DNA of 64,000 nt from Diphasiastrum complanatum (Eukaryota; Streptophyta; Lycopodiopsida; Lycopodiales; Lycopodiaceae): NCBI GenBank assembly GCA_029204225.1, contig CM055106.1, positions 37,181,946 to 37,245,945 of the forward strand, read 5' to 3'. Numbering within the stretch: the first letter of the stretch is position 1; each line of letters starts with the position of its first letter. The translations under genes and the position numbers were made by a program. The notes below the pieces were generated by a model. It was given only the letters and a program-made list of their open reading frames with translations. It was not told where the DNA came from and did not search any database. Of this stretch, positions 1 to 11,513 are shown piece by piece.

Positions 1-1440
1 TGTTTTTCATTTTAAATTTCCACACTGCGTAGTTGGAAGTCCTATCCAATTTGCTACTTTCACTCAAAATGGACTCTCCCATGTTTGCCATCGCAAAACT
101 GCTTGAAACTTCTACCTTAGACTAAGAATAGTATGCCGAGGCCAACAGTGATGTCAGAAGTTGAAAATAATGACCTGCACTTTTTTCTTACCAAGCCACT
201 CGCCGCTTTTCCTCCAATTTGAAAGCCAAATCGGCATCGCCTTCCGAAATGCACTCAATCGTCAACTCCCAACAACGTGCCCAATGGAATGGTGAAATCA
301 CTTATGGCATACTCCGAACACTTTCTCCGCTAAAATCAATTTGTTTTGTTGTATCGTACTTGCAGGTACAGTCCAGGTGCCCTTCGTTTGGAGGTTATAG
401 CCTTTCGTTTGGGTCAAAACGGGCAAAGGACCCAAAAATAGGGACTTTTCTAGTTTTTGAACTGTTTCTTCACAATGAAGAAACTTCACTCTTCACTTGT
501 GAAGGGACCCAACTCAACTTTCAGTATGAAAATTTTTAATGAATTTGAAGGCCAGAATGCACTTCACTTCTTCAGGGCCCTGTTCAAAGCTCATCCAATG
601 GCTGAACCAAATCTTGTGGTCCAAATTTCTTTCCCATCACAGGTTCTGGACCGTCGATTCATTTGACACCTCATCCAAAGGTCCAAACTGCATCTGGGCA
701 TTGAACCATGCTCCTATAGTCGCTATGGTCTTCGAGACACTATGCTGACTATTGCGTTGGGCGCGCGAACAGCCCGCGACCTCCCTGCCTGCGGCCGCGC
801 CTCCCCACTCTCAAAATTGTCTGATCTAACTCGTCGGTGGATCGTTTTGAGCATGATCTAAGGCCTGGAGCAGGGTCGCCCTACTGATTCCAAGACTGTA
901 GAGTGTTCACTCAAAAAATTCCGTGGAGAAACGGTGATTTTAGCTCAACGTGACAAAGTGGCTTTTTTCACCTTTTTACCGCAAATCTGCTAGGTTAACT
1001 GTCTGGAGACAAATCTCTAACATAAACCTCATAATCTCTCCATGGCTGGTTGACAATGTGATTAGCTTCCTTCTTGTCCTTACGACATCCAAAACGGTGC
1101 ACAAACAGCAAAGAAATCACCAGTTATGTATAAAAATGTAACCCCAAGCCCAGTTTCAATTTTCAGCTGGCTTCAAAATTGTCAATTTTTCACCAAATTT
1201 TTCCCTGTCTGATGCTATGCACAGGCTAATAATCCCTCTGCTAAGCTTAGCAAGCCTCTATAAATTAGAAACCGTGCACCAATGCTTCTCTTGCCATCTT
1301 CAATCCACCGTAAACCCCAAACTCTCAGAAGACATTTCTCCCAAAGCTCTCTTCAACAATGATGTTGTACTCTGTACACTCCCTGTACGACTCTAATACC
1401 AACTTAGAATTTGCTTTGCACAGGAACACAGATCATGCTA
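1..1440. other. No supported gene; short GC-rich patch
   Basis: I see no conserved protein motif or RNA gene here. The open frames of 60-106 codons overlap one another on both strands and resemble nothing I recognise. A GC-rich patch at about 757-812 (NotI- and BssHII-like site clusters) stands out from the AT-rich surroundings, but I cannot assign it a role. Confidence 0.5.
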
Positions 1441-1451
1441 CACAGTAACAC

Positions 1452-1711
1452 AGATCCACCCCTAAATCCTATTGGACCTCTTGGAATTCATCAAACAAAA
1501 GCTTTACACTTGTCTACACTCTAATTGGCACATGTTTAGCCTCTTACTCTATTTTGGCTCAATAGTAGCATTACAAGTGGAAATGCATAATTTGCCATCT
1601 ATGCCAAATTTATTCCTATCAACATCCTACACCTAGATGCTTGATGTAAAAAACATAAGACCCCTATATCTAACATAGATAATCTTTTTCAATTCGCAAA
1701 ATTAGGATCAA
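1452..1711 (-). repeat. Partial LTR, direct repeat of 2762-2998
   Basis: About 250 bp matches 2762-2998 with only a handful of substitutions by eye (for example the shared stretch from 'cctattggacctcttg' to 'ctttttcaattc'). It would be the 3' LTR of the minus-strand element. It lacks the half of the LTR that carries the CTATTGGACC short repeats and the GA-rich part. Confidence 0.75.
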
Positions 1712-2257
1712 ACACTCTTAGCACGTGTGAAGTACTCTAAGAAACCAAATTTGACTCAAATACAATGATATTGCATGAAACAAAATGGCTAAGATCTCAA
1801 AACAGTGCCTAGATCACATATAGATGAGATTGGCAAGCATACAACTGTGATTTTGGATCAACCAAGCAATCTCTTGACCAACCAAATGTGTCCACCCAAG
1901 TCTAGGTGCCCTACCTAACCCTCTTCAAAAGCTTATAACTTTTGATTGTCTCAACCAAATGGAATGAAGCTGATTGCATCAGAAACTAGACAAAAATAGC
2001 TTCAAAACAAGCTATAAGCAAGATAAATGGATCAAGCATGAGAGAGAACTTCCAAACTGAAATTGGATGCTCCTCACACGTGTCGGAGCACCTGAGTCCG
2101 TACAGTACCAGGTCAGACCCAATCAATGTCCTTTTGATATCTTTTGATCCAAGATTGAACAAGATAGCTAGGAAAATGGGCCTTGACAACTTCTAGCTCA
2201 AGATTGATGAATTTTTTTTCACTTAAATGGATCAAAATGCATTGTAACCTTAGGTAG

Positions 2258-2269
2258 CCTCTGATACCA
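2258..2269 (-). other. Primer-binding site, initiator-Met tRNA type
   Basis: On the minus strand this reads TGGTATCAGAGG, 11 of 12 bases of the standard plant PBS TGGTATCAGAGC. It directly follows an LTR ending in AACA, so it marks the LTR/leader boundary. Confidence 0.75.
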
Positions 2270-2994
2270 TGTTAAATTCACACGTGTGGATTGTCCACAA
2301 CATGTACTTGTGATCTCCTAAGGTGTGTAGATGCACCAAGATCAAGACTAGATTGAGATTCAAGATCAATCTTAGATCCTATGGCAAAAACACACTACTA
2401 CATGCATTCAATCACTTCCAACTCTCACTCACACGTGTGGGAAGTATTCAAAAAATAATCTAAGTAAAAAAAAGCTGCTCTCCTTGGGTAGAGAGAGAAA
2501 AAACATCATGAGCTCTCGGGTAGAGAGAGAAAGCTAGAAATCCAATAACTCACAAAATCCATAAAATCACCAAATCAATTAGATCCAAAATGAGGAGTAC
2601 AATGATACTAGTAGATCCACGAGCTACCACTATTCTTAACTATGATTGGACCATACTTTGTCACCTCTTGATCCTATTGGACCATTGATCCATGCACCTC
2701 TTAATTCTATTGGACTATATTCAAGCACACCTCAATTTCCTATTGGACCTCACAAGGTTCCACTTCTAAATCCTATTGGACCTCTTGAAATTCATCAAAC
2801 AAAAGATTTACACTTGTCTACACTCTAATTGGCACGTGTTTAGCCTCTTACTCTATTTTGGCTCAATAGTGGCATTACAAGTGGAAATGCATAATTTGCC
2901 ATCTATGCCAAATTTATTCCTATCAACATCCTGCACCTAGATGCTTGATGTAAAAAACATAAGACCCCTTTATCTAACATAGATAATCTTTTTC
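2270..2994 (-). repeat. 5' LTR of the deleted element
   Basis: This LTR is bounded by the PBS on one side and, on the minus strand, starts about TGAAAAAG and ends AACA. It contains about five degenerate copies of CTATTGGACC at 2640-2780 and two short GAGAGA blocks flanked by TCTCGGGTAG (2490-2530). The same CTCTCTACCCGAGAG motif occurs at 34270-34325, linking the two LTRs. The exact outer end is uncertain. Confidence 0.6.
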
Positions 2995-3019
2995 AATTCT
3001 TCACAAATTGTACAGCAAG

Positions 3020-3340
3020 AACTAGCGCCTACAATGACAACGCCTTTTCCTCAATTTGTAAGATTAACTGTTGAGGAAATTTTCAGGTTTAAGCATACCA
3101 CGAATACTTGGATAGACAAAGCAGTCAAGCGAGCACATCTTATCTACATTACGACTGGAGAGAGACAACGACAATACCATTGAGAGAAGTAGCACCAATC
3201 TATCAGGATCAATATCAACCAGTCTTACCATGGGATCCTCTAAGGATGGTGTCAACTACCCATTTGTCGATGACCAAGGTTATCTAGAATGGCTACCAGG
3301 GGTATTATTGAAAATCTGGCAAGTCCAAGTTCATGCTGCT
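3020..3340 (+). pseudogene. C-terminal relic of a gag-only element protein
   Basis: Frames on the plus strand contain TWIDKAVKRAHLIYIT, then VAPIYQDQY with PWDP, then DDQGYLEWLP, interrupted by stops and frameshifts. The minus-strand gag at 24907-25484 has the same blocks in the same order: TWIDKAIKPTPPIHITN, VEPIYEDHY with SWDP, and DGQGYSEWPP. Both lie directly upstream of a CT-bearing LTR. I do not know a named domain for these blocks. Homology between the two loci is well supported by block order and spacing; the function as the gag tail is inferred from the upstream zinc-knuckle-like sequence in the other copy. Confidence 0.6.
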
Positions 3341-3455
3341 CATCATCATCCAATAAAGCCTTAGGTTTTACGTAAGCAATTTCTATCCACACTTTTCCTG
3401 AAGCATCCATGTTCCAGCAATAAACGGGCCATCTCCTCCACGACAATTGTAGACA

Positions 3456-3475
3456 AGTGCCGAGGGACCGGCACT
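3456..3475 (+). other. Conserved stem-loop before the 3' LTR
   Basis: A perfect 7-bp stem, AGTGCCG with CGGCACT around a 6-nt loop, lies 18 bp before the LTR start. The same stem with a different loop is found at 24808-24827, at the same position relative to the LTR. It may belong to the polypurine-tract region or a 3' RNA structure. Confidence 0.55.
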
Positions 3476-3493
3476 ACTTTGGTCCGAGGACCC

Positions 3494-3989
3494 TGTTGTG
3501 GGTATTCCCTGTACATAAATAAATAAGTGGGTCATGCCACTAAAACTATTGTTAGCCAAGGTTTACTTAGTGGGCCCCACCACAATACATTGTACAATTA
3601 GGACCAATAAGTGTGAGGGCATTGGGGCATCTTGCGTGTGTAGCCCAACCCAATGAGCACATTGCTAGTTAGTTTCAAGTTGTTCCATAGAGGATTGGGC
3701 CCTAGGTATAAATAAATAATATTGAGGCCCAAGTTTACAAAGTCAATTTAAAACTAAGGAATCTAATTTGTACAAAGTGAGACTCACATGATTCATGTGA
3801 CTTGCTTTGTGGTTTCTTAGAACCACTAGATTTAGTTTGTGTTTGCTTGAAGGGATTGGATTAGATTTCTTGCCAATGAAATGTGGCTAATTAGAGTGAA
3901 CGAGACTCACCTTGGAAATGTATAAAAGAGAGCCATTTCCTTTGTATTTATCTTCATTCTATTTCTAATAATACTCTGTTGGTTTTACT

Positions 3990-4084
<95 letters not shown>

Positions 4085-4260
4085 CTTGGTTAGGACCGAA
4101 TAGTTTGGGAAAGGTGCTCGAGCCTCTCAAACCTTTTTTGGCCAAGACATTCTCTCTCTCCTCTCTCTCTCTCTCTCCATCCTTGGTTAGGACCAAATAG
4201 TTTGGGAAAGGTGCTCGAGCCTCCCAAACCTTTTCTAACCTAGGCATTTTCTAAGAGTAG
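3494..4260 (+). repeat. CT-bearing LTR (3' LTR of the gag-only element)
   Basis: The LTR begins TGTTGTGGGT just after a gag tail and a stem-loop. It shares order and sequence blocks with the LTRs at 24007-24789 and 32566-33367: a GTGTGAGGGCA...GCGTGTG block near 3610-3640, then a long CT tract, then the GGGAAAGGTGCTCGAGCC block. The CATCCTTGGTTAGGACC...GTGCTCGAGCC block occurs twice (4081 and 4177), a local duplication. The 3' end of the LTR was not found, so it is probably truncated near 4260. Confidence 0.6.
3994..4080 (+). repeat. (CT)n microsatellite inside the LTR
   Basis: A run of about 87 bp of uninterrupted CT, followed by a second shorter run at about 4150-4176. It sits at the same place inside the LTR as the tracts at 24271 and 32861 in their LTRs. 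Confidence 0.95.
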
Positions 4261-7200
4261 ACATCAGGGTTAGTAAGTGTGTCCGAGAAATGTATTTAGC
4301 AATTAGGATTTTAGCAATTCCAGTAAATAACTGCTTAATACCGGATATTAATTTCCTAGATAGAATTCATTTAGTTGAATTCATAGCTTATATCTTTGTA
4401 ACCATTGAGTTATCTGCAATTTTGGGTGTCAATTGTGATTTTAGAAGTAGAATCTGATATATGAATTACATTGGATCTGTTAGTTGATAGAAGCTTGTCC
4501 CTAGAGTTAATGCTCTTGGATCCAGTGGGATTCGAAGCTTAGCATTAACCTAAAAAGATCAAAATGTAATGAGGAACCATGTTAATTCTTCTGATTGGAT
4601 CACAAGATCAGGTGTGGATGAGGATATCCATCTGATGGGGCATGCCAGTCATCCAAATAAAATGGATTCTCCAGTATTTGGGAACAAGAGATAATATCCG
4701 ATAGTGATTATAGGACAGCTAGAAGATCAGTGGATCTCTAGAATATCAGATAAGGCGGTTAAGGATTTTTTGGAAAGAAAAGCTGATGGTATGGGACATG
4801 AGTAATTTTGAAAAGAAAATTCTAGGACTGTAAAGATCTGACGGTCAATGGTTGTTTAGTACCTAGTCGCGATATGGGGAAAAAAAAAAAACCACTTGAT
4901 CAAATGTGGGGTATTTTGAAAAATGATGAGGTTTAATCTAGATCCCAATGTGGTATCTCATTATTTATGAAATCAGAGGCCCTCAAATCTATTTCTCGCT
5001 TTCTTAATTAATCCTTTACTTCTTAGTAATTTCTCGTATATAGGATATCAGACTGATTTATATGATTCTTTCCAGCATGAAGTTATTCTTCTGAAAGATT
5101 GTTATGTCATATAAATTACTACTTGTGTGAATAAACTTGGAATTTAGATAAATTCTAAGGTTACAATGTTTCAAATACTTAAACCATAGAATGTTTATGT
5201 TGCATAAATGGATTTCGATGGCATAGTAGTTTTGAAAATATTTGAAGGAAAAGTCCTGTGTGTAATAGGGTGAATCCTTTAGTGGAAGCACTTATTACTG
5301 ACTTTTCTAGGATTTAGATATTTTCATATATCATCTTTTCAGTTAACTTTTATGGAAATATATAATTTCCTTTAAAAGGAGGGGTGAAGTGGTGGGATAA
5401 AATTCTATTTGGAAATCTGTAGGTTGCATAGTTTCGGAAGAGAACCAACCTTGGTATAGAAATGAGATTTGGTCTGAAAGTAATTTCGGATAGATTTAGA
5501 GTAAGATATCTAATTGGAACTTTTCGAATAAGAGAAATTCTCTAGGGATTGTGGGGACAATCTGGAATTAGAACATGTTTGATAGTTGAATCATTATCTA
5601 TAAGTAGTACAATGAATGGTCAAAGGTTACTAATTCTATTTTGGTTGGAATGGAAGTAAGTTTGATCGAAGATAAGTCTGAGAGTTCTGTATTGGTTCAA
5701 CCTAATCTTAGTTTGAGTACTAGGATCAGAGAGGGGTTGATTGAGTGGAAGAAATTATGTAATTAGAAGATAAGTTGGATTGGAAAACTATTGAGAGTGA
5801 ATGTTATTCGTCTCAGAGATTTTCTCGGATAGGTTATTTACTTATGAGAAATAGAAATGATTTTGTAGCTGAGTTACAAGATCTTAGTGAGATATGTGAG
5901 TAACATATGTGGGTTCTGGAGGAATCTGCCAGATAAAAATGTGTTTATGTATTGGGTCATAGTGAGATTATTCACATATGTGCACGATTAATATTGTATG
6001 AATCTACTGTGTATTCCTAGTTACTAGGGTTATTTGGTGCACTTAACCTAGTCGGTGAACATAAACATGTGATCAAGTATTGTTTTTACAGATACTTGCA
6101 GAGTTAACAAATCTTTGGATTGGAGATTTATGGATTAACTTATTAATGGTTTGGATGAGGATCTAAATGTGGTGTTATACATGTATAATTAAAAGCTGCA
6201 CCTGGACATTGAGATTTCTGAATCATAAATAATTAACTTGAGTAGTTGATTATTCCAAGATGAAGTTAATTGGTAAAACGATCAGTGTGATGAGAATTCA
6301 CCAGAAACTGATAGTTTTGGTTTATATTGATTATAAGACGCATGATTAGTGAATCATTAGGGTTCATCAGTTAAAATTTTGTGCATTGGATATATAGTAT
6401 TCTTGGAATAGAGTATTCCTTAGTTAAGGAAAGGACTCAACTCATTAGTGATTGTATCCTAGAGAGCTCAATTGGATAGCGAATTATAATGGATCCAGGA
6501 ACAATGAATGAATTGATATTCAATGGGACTTTGGGTATCTAGATGTGATTTTGGATTGTAATCTAAAGTTTTTGTAGTTGAAGATGATTGTCATCTTGGT
6601 ATGCGTTCAGTCTTTAATTACCAGTGGTTTCTAGACCTTGAATCTTGCACTTCAGTTAAAGAATCATAGTATTTTCTTAATAGAAAGATTTTGGAATGAC
6701 TCTTACTTCTCCTGAAGTATGTTGGACATATACTCCGGTATCTAGTAAATGATTAAGTATAATTTTGGATTCCAGAAAATTATGATTGACGAATCATATG
6801 AAACTAAATATTTATGATTGACGAATCATAAATAGATACTTAATTGTTGTTAGAGGACTGTAAAGAATTGTAATGATTCTTAAGTGTGACGATTAAGTCT
6901 TGGTATGCTAATTGAGTAAGAATTCAGATCAGTGTTTTGAATCTCTTTACTATGGTATTTTAATTGAGAACCTATGGATCTCACAGACATTATCTTATTT
7001 ATCTAGTGGATGCTATTCTACTACAGTTTATGGTCTGCAGATGTTTGAGTACAATTTTGTTGTTTGATTGGATCTCCAGTTATCATAGGAGACAGACAAG
7101 TCTATTAAGATGAATGAATGCTATTTTCATGCATTTGGTGCTAGGAATAGGAGCATTTAACTCAAAAGAGTATCTGGGATACTCGAAGTTGAGTTTCAGT

Positions 7201-7590
7201 CATTCTATATCTTAATGATTCTCCTAGAGTTTCTAGAATGAATTATCGTATCTTAGAATTGGATTCTAAGGATAGTTGTACTTGGAAGCTTTTTATAAAT
7301 TGTCTGCCAGAGTTTGTGGATAATTTCAGATTATAATTATTATTATTATTTTTAACTTTAATCCTAAGTTCGTCCAGTGGTTCATGTAGGTGTTTCACAT
7401 GAAGGTGATGTTACTAACTTCTGTTGAGTGTAAACTTGTTGAGAAAATATATCTCTTAATGTACTTTTTCAAACCAGAATTTGTATTCCAGAACAGAGAT
7501 TAACAGTTGAAAATAGTTTTCTCTGAGTACTTGTTTGATATGAAAGTTAGATTTGCATGTCTGTGTGATAGATATAGGCAGGAAGACTGC
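4261..7590. other. No supported gene; decayed sequence
   Basis: This is 3.3 kb of AT-rich sequence with no long frame. A weak resemblance to the Ty3/gypsy RNase H-integrase linker (LVQPNLSLSTRIREGLIEWKKL-like, about 5690-5760, plus) suggests a very old gypsy element, but I would not call it a gene. ORF 5058-5291 (-) is low-complexity AT-rich and unsupported. Confidence 0.4.
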
Positions 7591-7596
7591 ATGAAG

Positions 7597-7861
7597 AGGT
7601 GTGATCTATTTATAGTTGACCTGCATGGGGATTGCATGGTTACATGCATAGGACTCTACTCTCTATAGAGTGAGGTGGGGATTCTCCCGTCGATATTGGG
7701 TTTAGGTTACCAGTTTCTCTCTTCTCCTCCTACTTCACATGGCATGGCTTGGGGGCTAGATCCAGGTTTGATCTAGGATTGGTTGGGCGGTTTGGCTCCA
7801 TAGTCTCTCCTATTGTGCTCTCCTATCCTCATCTTAGAGGCAATCCTTGATGGTCGTAACA
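7597..7861 (-). repeat. LTR-like repeat, inverted copy of 10784-11018
   Basis: On the minus strand this begins TGTTACGACCATCAAGG and continues for about 235 bp matching the plus strand from 10784 with few changes. It runs into CTATAAATAG (about 7603-7612, minus), a good TATA-box candidate of the kind found in LTR U3 regions. The copy at 10784 lacks this TATA segment. Confidence 0.7.
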
Positions 7862-7977
7862 CCCAAATATGCGGTCGCTACCTAGAGAGAGGAGAGAAGA
7901 GAGAGGGAGAGTGCCTAGGTTGAGAGAGGCTTTGGGAGCTCGAGCACCTTCCCAAAGCTATTCGCGCCAAACCTAAG

Positions 7978-8045
<68 letters not shown>

Positions 8046-8200
8046 ATGCCTAGATTGAGAGTTGCTTTGGAGCTCGAGCATTGTTGTGTCGAAGGTAGTA
8101 TAGGGTTCGTCGCTGGGAGCAACAACCTCACCTCAACCTGCATAGCACAAAGAGAGAAGAGAGAGAAGAGAGGAGGGAGAGACAGAGAGAAAATCTTCAG
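7862..8200 (-). repeat. CT/GA-bearing LTR fragments
   Basis: On the minus strand the segment contains the LTR end block CTCCCAGCGACGAACCC (about 8100-8120), the tract at 7979-8042, and the GGGAAGGTGCTCGAGC block (about 7940). These match blocks in the LTRs ending at 11208, 24007 and 32566. The order suggests two partial LTRs or a rearrangement, not one intact LTR. Confidence 0.55.
7979..8042 (+). repeat. (GA)n microsatellite
   Basis: About 64 bp of GA within the LTR fragment. Adjacent open frames coding Leu-Ser repeats are artefacts of the tract. Confidence 0.95.
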
Positions 8201-9400
8201 CTAAGGTATCAAGAAGACGTAATGACATTAGTAAATGTAAAAAAATGAGTTACTGTAGGAAAAAAATTTGAAACTGTTTCATCTCTATCCTATACCTAGG
8301 TAGAAATATCGATATACAAACCACCATAGGATTCTAACTGGAAATGAAATCAGTTTTACTTTTGATCAGTTCCTATAATTACAATTTTTTCAATAAAATT
8401 GGACTGTTCTCCCTTTACACTTACTGGCTTAAGAATTACTTCATTAAAATTATTTGTAATTAATGGGAAATAAGATTTGGATTCGGGTACTTCCTATACT
8501 GTATTCACCCCAAAATAATATTGTTGAATAAAAGATTACCTCCAAATACTATAATTTTTCACCATTATTTATTTAACAAGTATTCCAAAAGCTTTTGGTT
8601 TGTTCTATTTTAATGACCTAAATCATCAAAATCACAGTAACCAACTGATCAGCGTTCCACCGATTTGGAAAAAAAAAAACACAATATAACTCCATTTACT
8701 AGGAGTTTAATACCCCAGAGTTAGATGGTTTAAATAGCATCGTACCAAGGAATCGAATTCCTGAAACTGGGTATATGTCTAAGAACTGTACCACTTCCTT
8801 GTTCCGTCAAGATCAGGTTCGAAAAAAAACTCACCGGAACCTAATAATACTGCTTGACCACGAATAATGGTACGCACGTTCCAAAAAAAAATCGGCTTAG
8901 CCAAAAATGTCGAAGTGATAAAGCCCCAACAACATGCATACTGTCCCTAGAGAAAGGAAATGTAAATTCCTTCAACTTACTATACGAGAACAATATAAGA
9001 TCCAAGGCTAAATTTTGACATCAACACCAAGAAACCGAAATTTCTATAACTAGGTGTTAGTAGCTTGAATTTCCGGAGTTGTACTAGAAAACCGATTCCA
9101 ATCCAACTCAAAGTTACCGAATGTTCAAAATTTTTTCCTAGCCTTGATCAACAGGCATGTATTGCTCCTGATGTAGATAGTCAACCAATTCTTCGAATTG
9201 TCGACCACTACTACGCATCAGAACAACTTTAGTCACCTTGCCCATCATTCCAAAAGCACAAAAAAAGTAAGGTCTTTGTGTGTTTTGTTTTTATTTTTTT
9301 ATTTTTTTTATATAAAAAAAACACCACGCTTGACCTTAAAGTTTTTTTCAAAGGTTACAAGTTGAATTAGCCCTAAAATTTTCTCTTCAAACAACCAAAG
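8201..9400. other. No supported gene
   Basis: AT-rich sequence without recognisable coding, RNA or repeat structure. A T-arm-like GGAATTCGATTCC (8750-8765, minus) is not accompanied by a tRNA cloverleaf. Confidence 0.5.
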
Positions 9401-9473
9401 TTTGATTCCCTCTCTCTGGCGGCTACAGGCGCGATGGCAACGTCCAAAGGTGCATCGGATTTTCACCTACAAA

Positions 9474-9476
<3 letters not shown>

Positions 9477-9539
<63 letters not shown>

Positions 9540-9540
9540 A
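9477..9540 (+). repeat. (GA)n microsatellite
   Basis: About 55 bp of GA ending in GCGAGCGAGA. No LTR family blocks are visible next to it, so it is an unassigned tract. Confidence 0.95.
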
Positions 9541-10783
9541 GACCATCCGCGCCAGGCTTCCAAGATCCTCCAACAGCTGTGCGAGTTCCTTCCTTGGAAG
9601 AATGACAGGAACGCTCTACACTACTTCCTCCATCCTCAGATCTGTTCAACAGATTCACCAATGAATCAAGGCATGCAAAAAAAATGGTCTGCTAGGATTT
9701 CTTCCTAGATGCATTCACATCGTTTTGCAGGGGAGCGTTCTACAATTTGATTGCAGGGAGATCACCAACCACAAGCATCGTTGGCTCCACATCGCTTGTC
9801 ATGGCAATATTGTTTTCAGCTTTCCCGCAGCTGCATCGACCTCCGAACCACACACAGACACAGACGATCTACAGGGATTCATCAGCTACCTAGCTGTTAT
9901 ATGGAATCCATCGGCTTTTCACATCCTCTACACAGAGGGACAGACTTTTGAACAAAGTTACCCTCAGCTGGCCCAAATCTGGAAACCAACATTCACAGAT
10001 TCCTTGCATGTGTGATTCAAAACAGATTTGGAAGCACGTCAACTGGTGATCCTGACTGACTTGGATTCGTTTCTAACTTTTATTTATCTGCTTACAATAC
10101 CTCACTCATTATAGAGACAGAAGGAAACTCTAGGATTATATTGCAGCATACAACTACTCTCAAACCAACTTTCAATCAGCTCCCTATATTACAAAATATA
10201 GGTTCAACTGGAGTTAGATTGAAATTTTCTCTTTGAGACAATCCAAGAAATATTTATCTGAAGTCAATAAGTTTGAATGACAGCAAATCCAAATATTCCC
10301 ATAACATGCAGGTTAACCGGAGGAAGTTGAGGATGAATAATCTTCAATTCCTCACATGCTGCTTATGAAATCCGCTAATCCACTTACTTTCTATTCAAAA
10401 CAGCCTGATAAATTGATTCACAATCGATTTACCAAGGAACAAAAGTTATTCAGGATAATTAGCATATGCTATCCATTCTACTTCACATTCGAGCAAAGTT
10501 TAGCTAGAAAACAGCAAAATTATCTCCCAAAGCAGATTATTCTAAAGCAAAATGAAAGCTTCCACTCAAAACTGGGAATTAAGAATGAATTCACACTACT
10601 TCTCAGCATCTAAATCAAAACTGAAAGTGTAGAAGAGCACTCTACCACCATATTTGACAAGCATGCTAACTCGAAACTAGTGAATCAACACCAAACTCTT
10701 TTGAGAAAACTTTTCTTCCATATCGATGAAGGCTGACTCCATCGTATCCAAAAAATCGCATCTTAGCCGTGCTCTGATGCCAA
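9541..10783. other. No supported gene
   Basis: Two overlapping frames (9725-10015 and 10356-10613, plus) are open but show no motif, composition or neighbour that argues for coding. At 10767-10783 the minus strand reads TTGGCATCAGAGCACGG, close to an initiator-Met PBS with one mismatch, abutting the repeat at 10784. It may be a second LTR/leader boundary on the minus strand. Confidence 0.45.
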
Positions 10784-11208
10784 TGTTATGACCATCAAGG
10801 ATTGCCTCTAAGATGAGGATAGGAGAACACAATAGGAGAGACTATGGAGCCAAACCGCCCAACCAATCCTAGATCAAACTTGGATCTAGCCCCGAAGCAA
10901 TGCCATGTGAAGCAAGAGGAGAAGAGAGAAACTGATAACCTAAACCCAATATCGATGGGAGAATCCCCACCTCATTCTATAGAGAGTAGAGTCCTATGCA
11001 TGTAACCATGCAATCCCCTTGAGTACTGGAGGGCCGGTCTACCATATTAGGACTATTCCAGGTCCTTCACCGAATATGGCCATAACATTGGAGAGGGTGC
11101 TCGGGCCTCCCAAACCTCTCGCTACTAGAAATTCTTCTCTCTCGCTCTTCGTGTGCTATGCAGGTGAAGGCGAGGTTGCCGCTCCCAGTGACGAACCTCT
11201 ATGCTACA
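10784..11208 (+). repeat. LTR with TG...CA ends, next to an Asp-tRNA primer site
   Basis: The segment starts TGTTATGACC and ends GCTACA. Its second half contains GGGTGCTCGGGCCTCCC and CTATGCAGGTG...GCTCCCAGTGACGAACC, which are the R-U5-like blocks shared with the LTRs at 24007 and 32566 (read there on the minus strand). Fifteen bases after the end is an Asp-tRNA-type primer site. The first half is the repeat inverted at 7597-7861. Whether the two halves form one LTR or an accidental junction at 11018/11019 is open. Confidence 0.6.
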
Positions 11209-11223
11209 AAGACGACACAACAG

Positions 11224-11241
11224 TGGTGCCGTTGTCAGGGA
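11224..11241 (+). other. Primer-binding site, Asp-tRNA type
   Basis: TGGTGCCGTTGTCAGGGA differs by two transitions from TGGCGCCGTTGCCGGGGA, the complement of the 3' end of plant tRNA-Asp that is used by several plant Ty3/gypsy groups. Similar sites occur at 32548-32563 (minus) and 41839-41856. Confidence 0.7.
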
Positions 11242-11272
11242 GTGCCACACACTCATCTCACCGCATAGCACC

Positions 11273-11275
<3 letters not shown>

Positions 11276-11360
<85 letters not shown>
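11276..11360 (+). repeat. (CT)n microsatellite
   Basis: About 85 bp of CT in the leader just after the primer site, not inside the LTR as in the other copies. Confidence 0.95.
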
Positions 11361-11364
<4 letters not shown>

Positions 11365-11513
11365 CTCTCTCTCTTAACTTTGTTCACAAAAAAAATCAGA
11401 TTGTGGGAGTTAGATTAGTGTGGTTTAGTGTTAGATTTGCTGTTTTTTCAAGATTTTGCTGTTTTTTTGTGAAGTTTTTTTTTCTTGTACGAAAAACTAA
11501 AAAACTAATATGG

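Larger units (their letters stand above)
1452..2994 (-). mobile_element. Internally deleted LTR retroelement (TRIM-like)
   Basis: A full-looking LTR (2270-2994) and a partial copy (1452-1711) lie as direct repeats on either side of only about 550 bp that has no recognisable gag or pol. A primer-binding site directly abuts the large LTR, which fixes the orientation as minus. The internal part (1712-2257) has no protein motif. This is either a miniature terminal-repeat element or a large internal deletion of a Copia element. The LTR end resembles those at 26876 and about 34530, so a Copia relative is likely. Confidence 0.55.

Noticed and set aside
219-539. 106-codon open frame near the left edge
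   Set aside because: Overlapped by a minus-strand frame, no recognisable composition or motif.
8740-8815. tRNA-like T-arm on the minus strand (GGAATTCGATTCC)
   Set aside because: No acceptor stem, D-arm or anticodon arm could be paired around it.
9725-10015. 96-codon open frame
   Set aside because: No motif, no neighbouring element structure, and an overlapping frame of similar length; likely chance.
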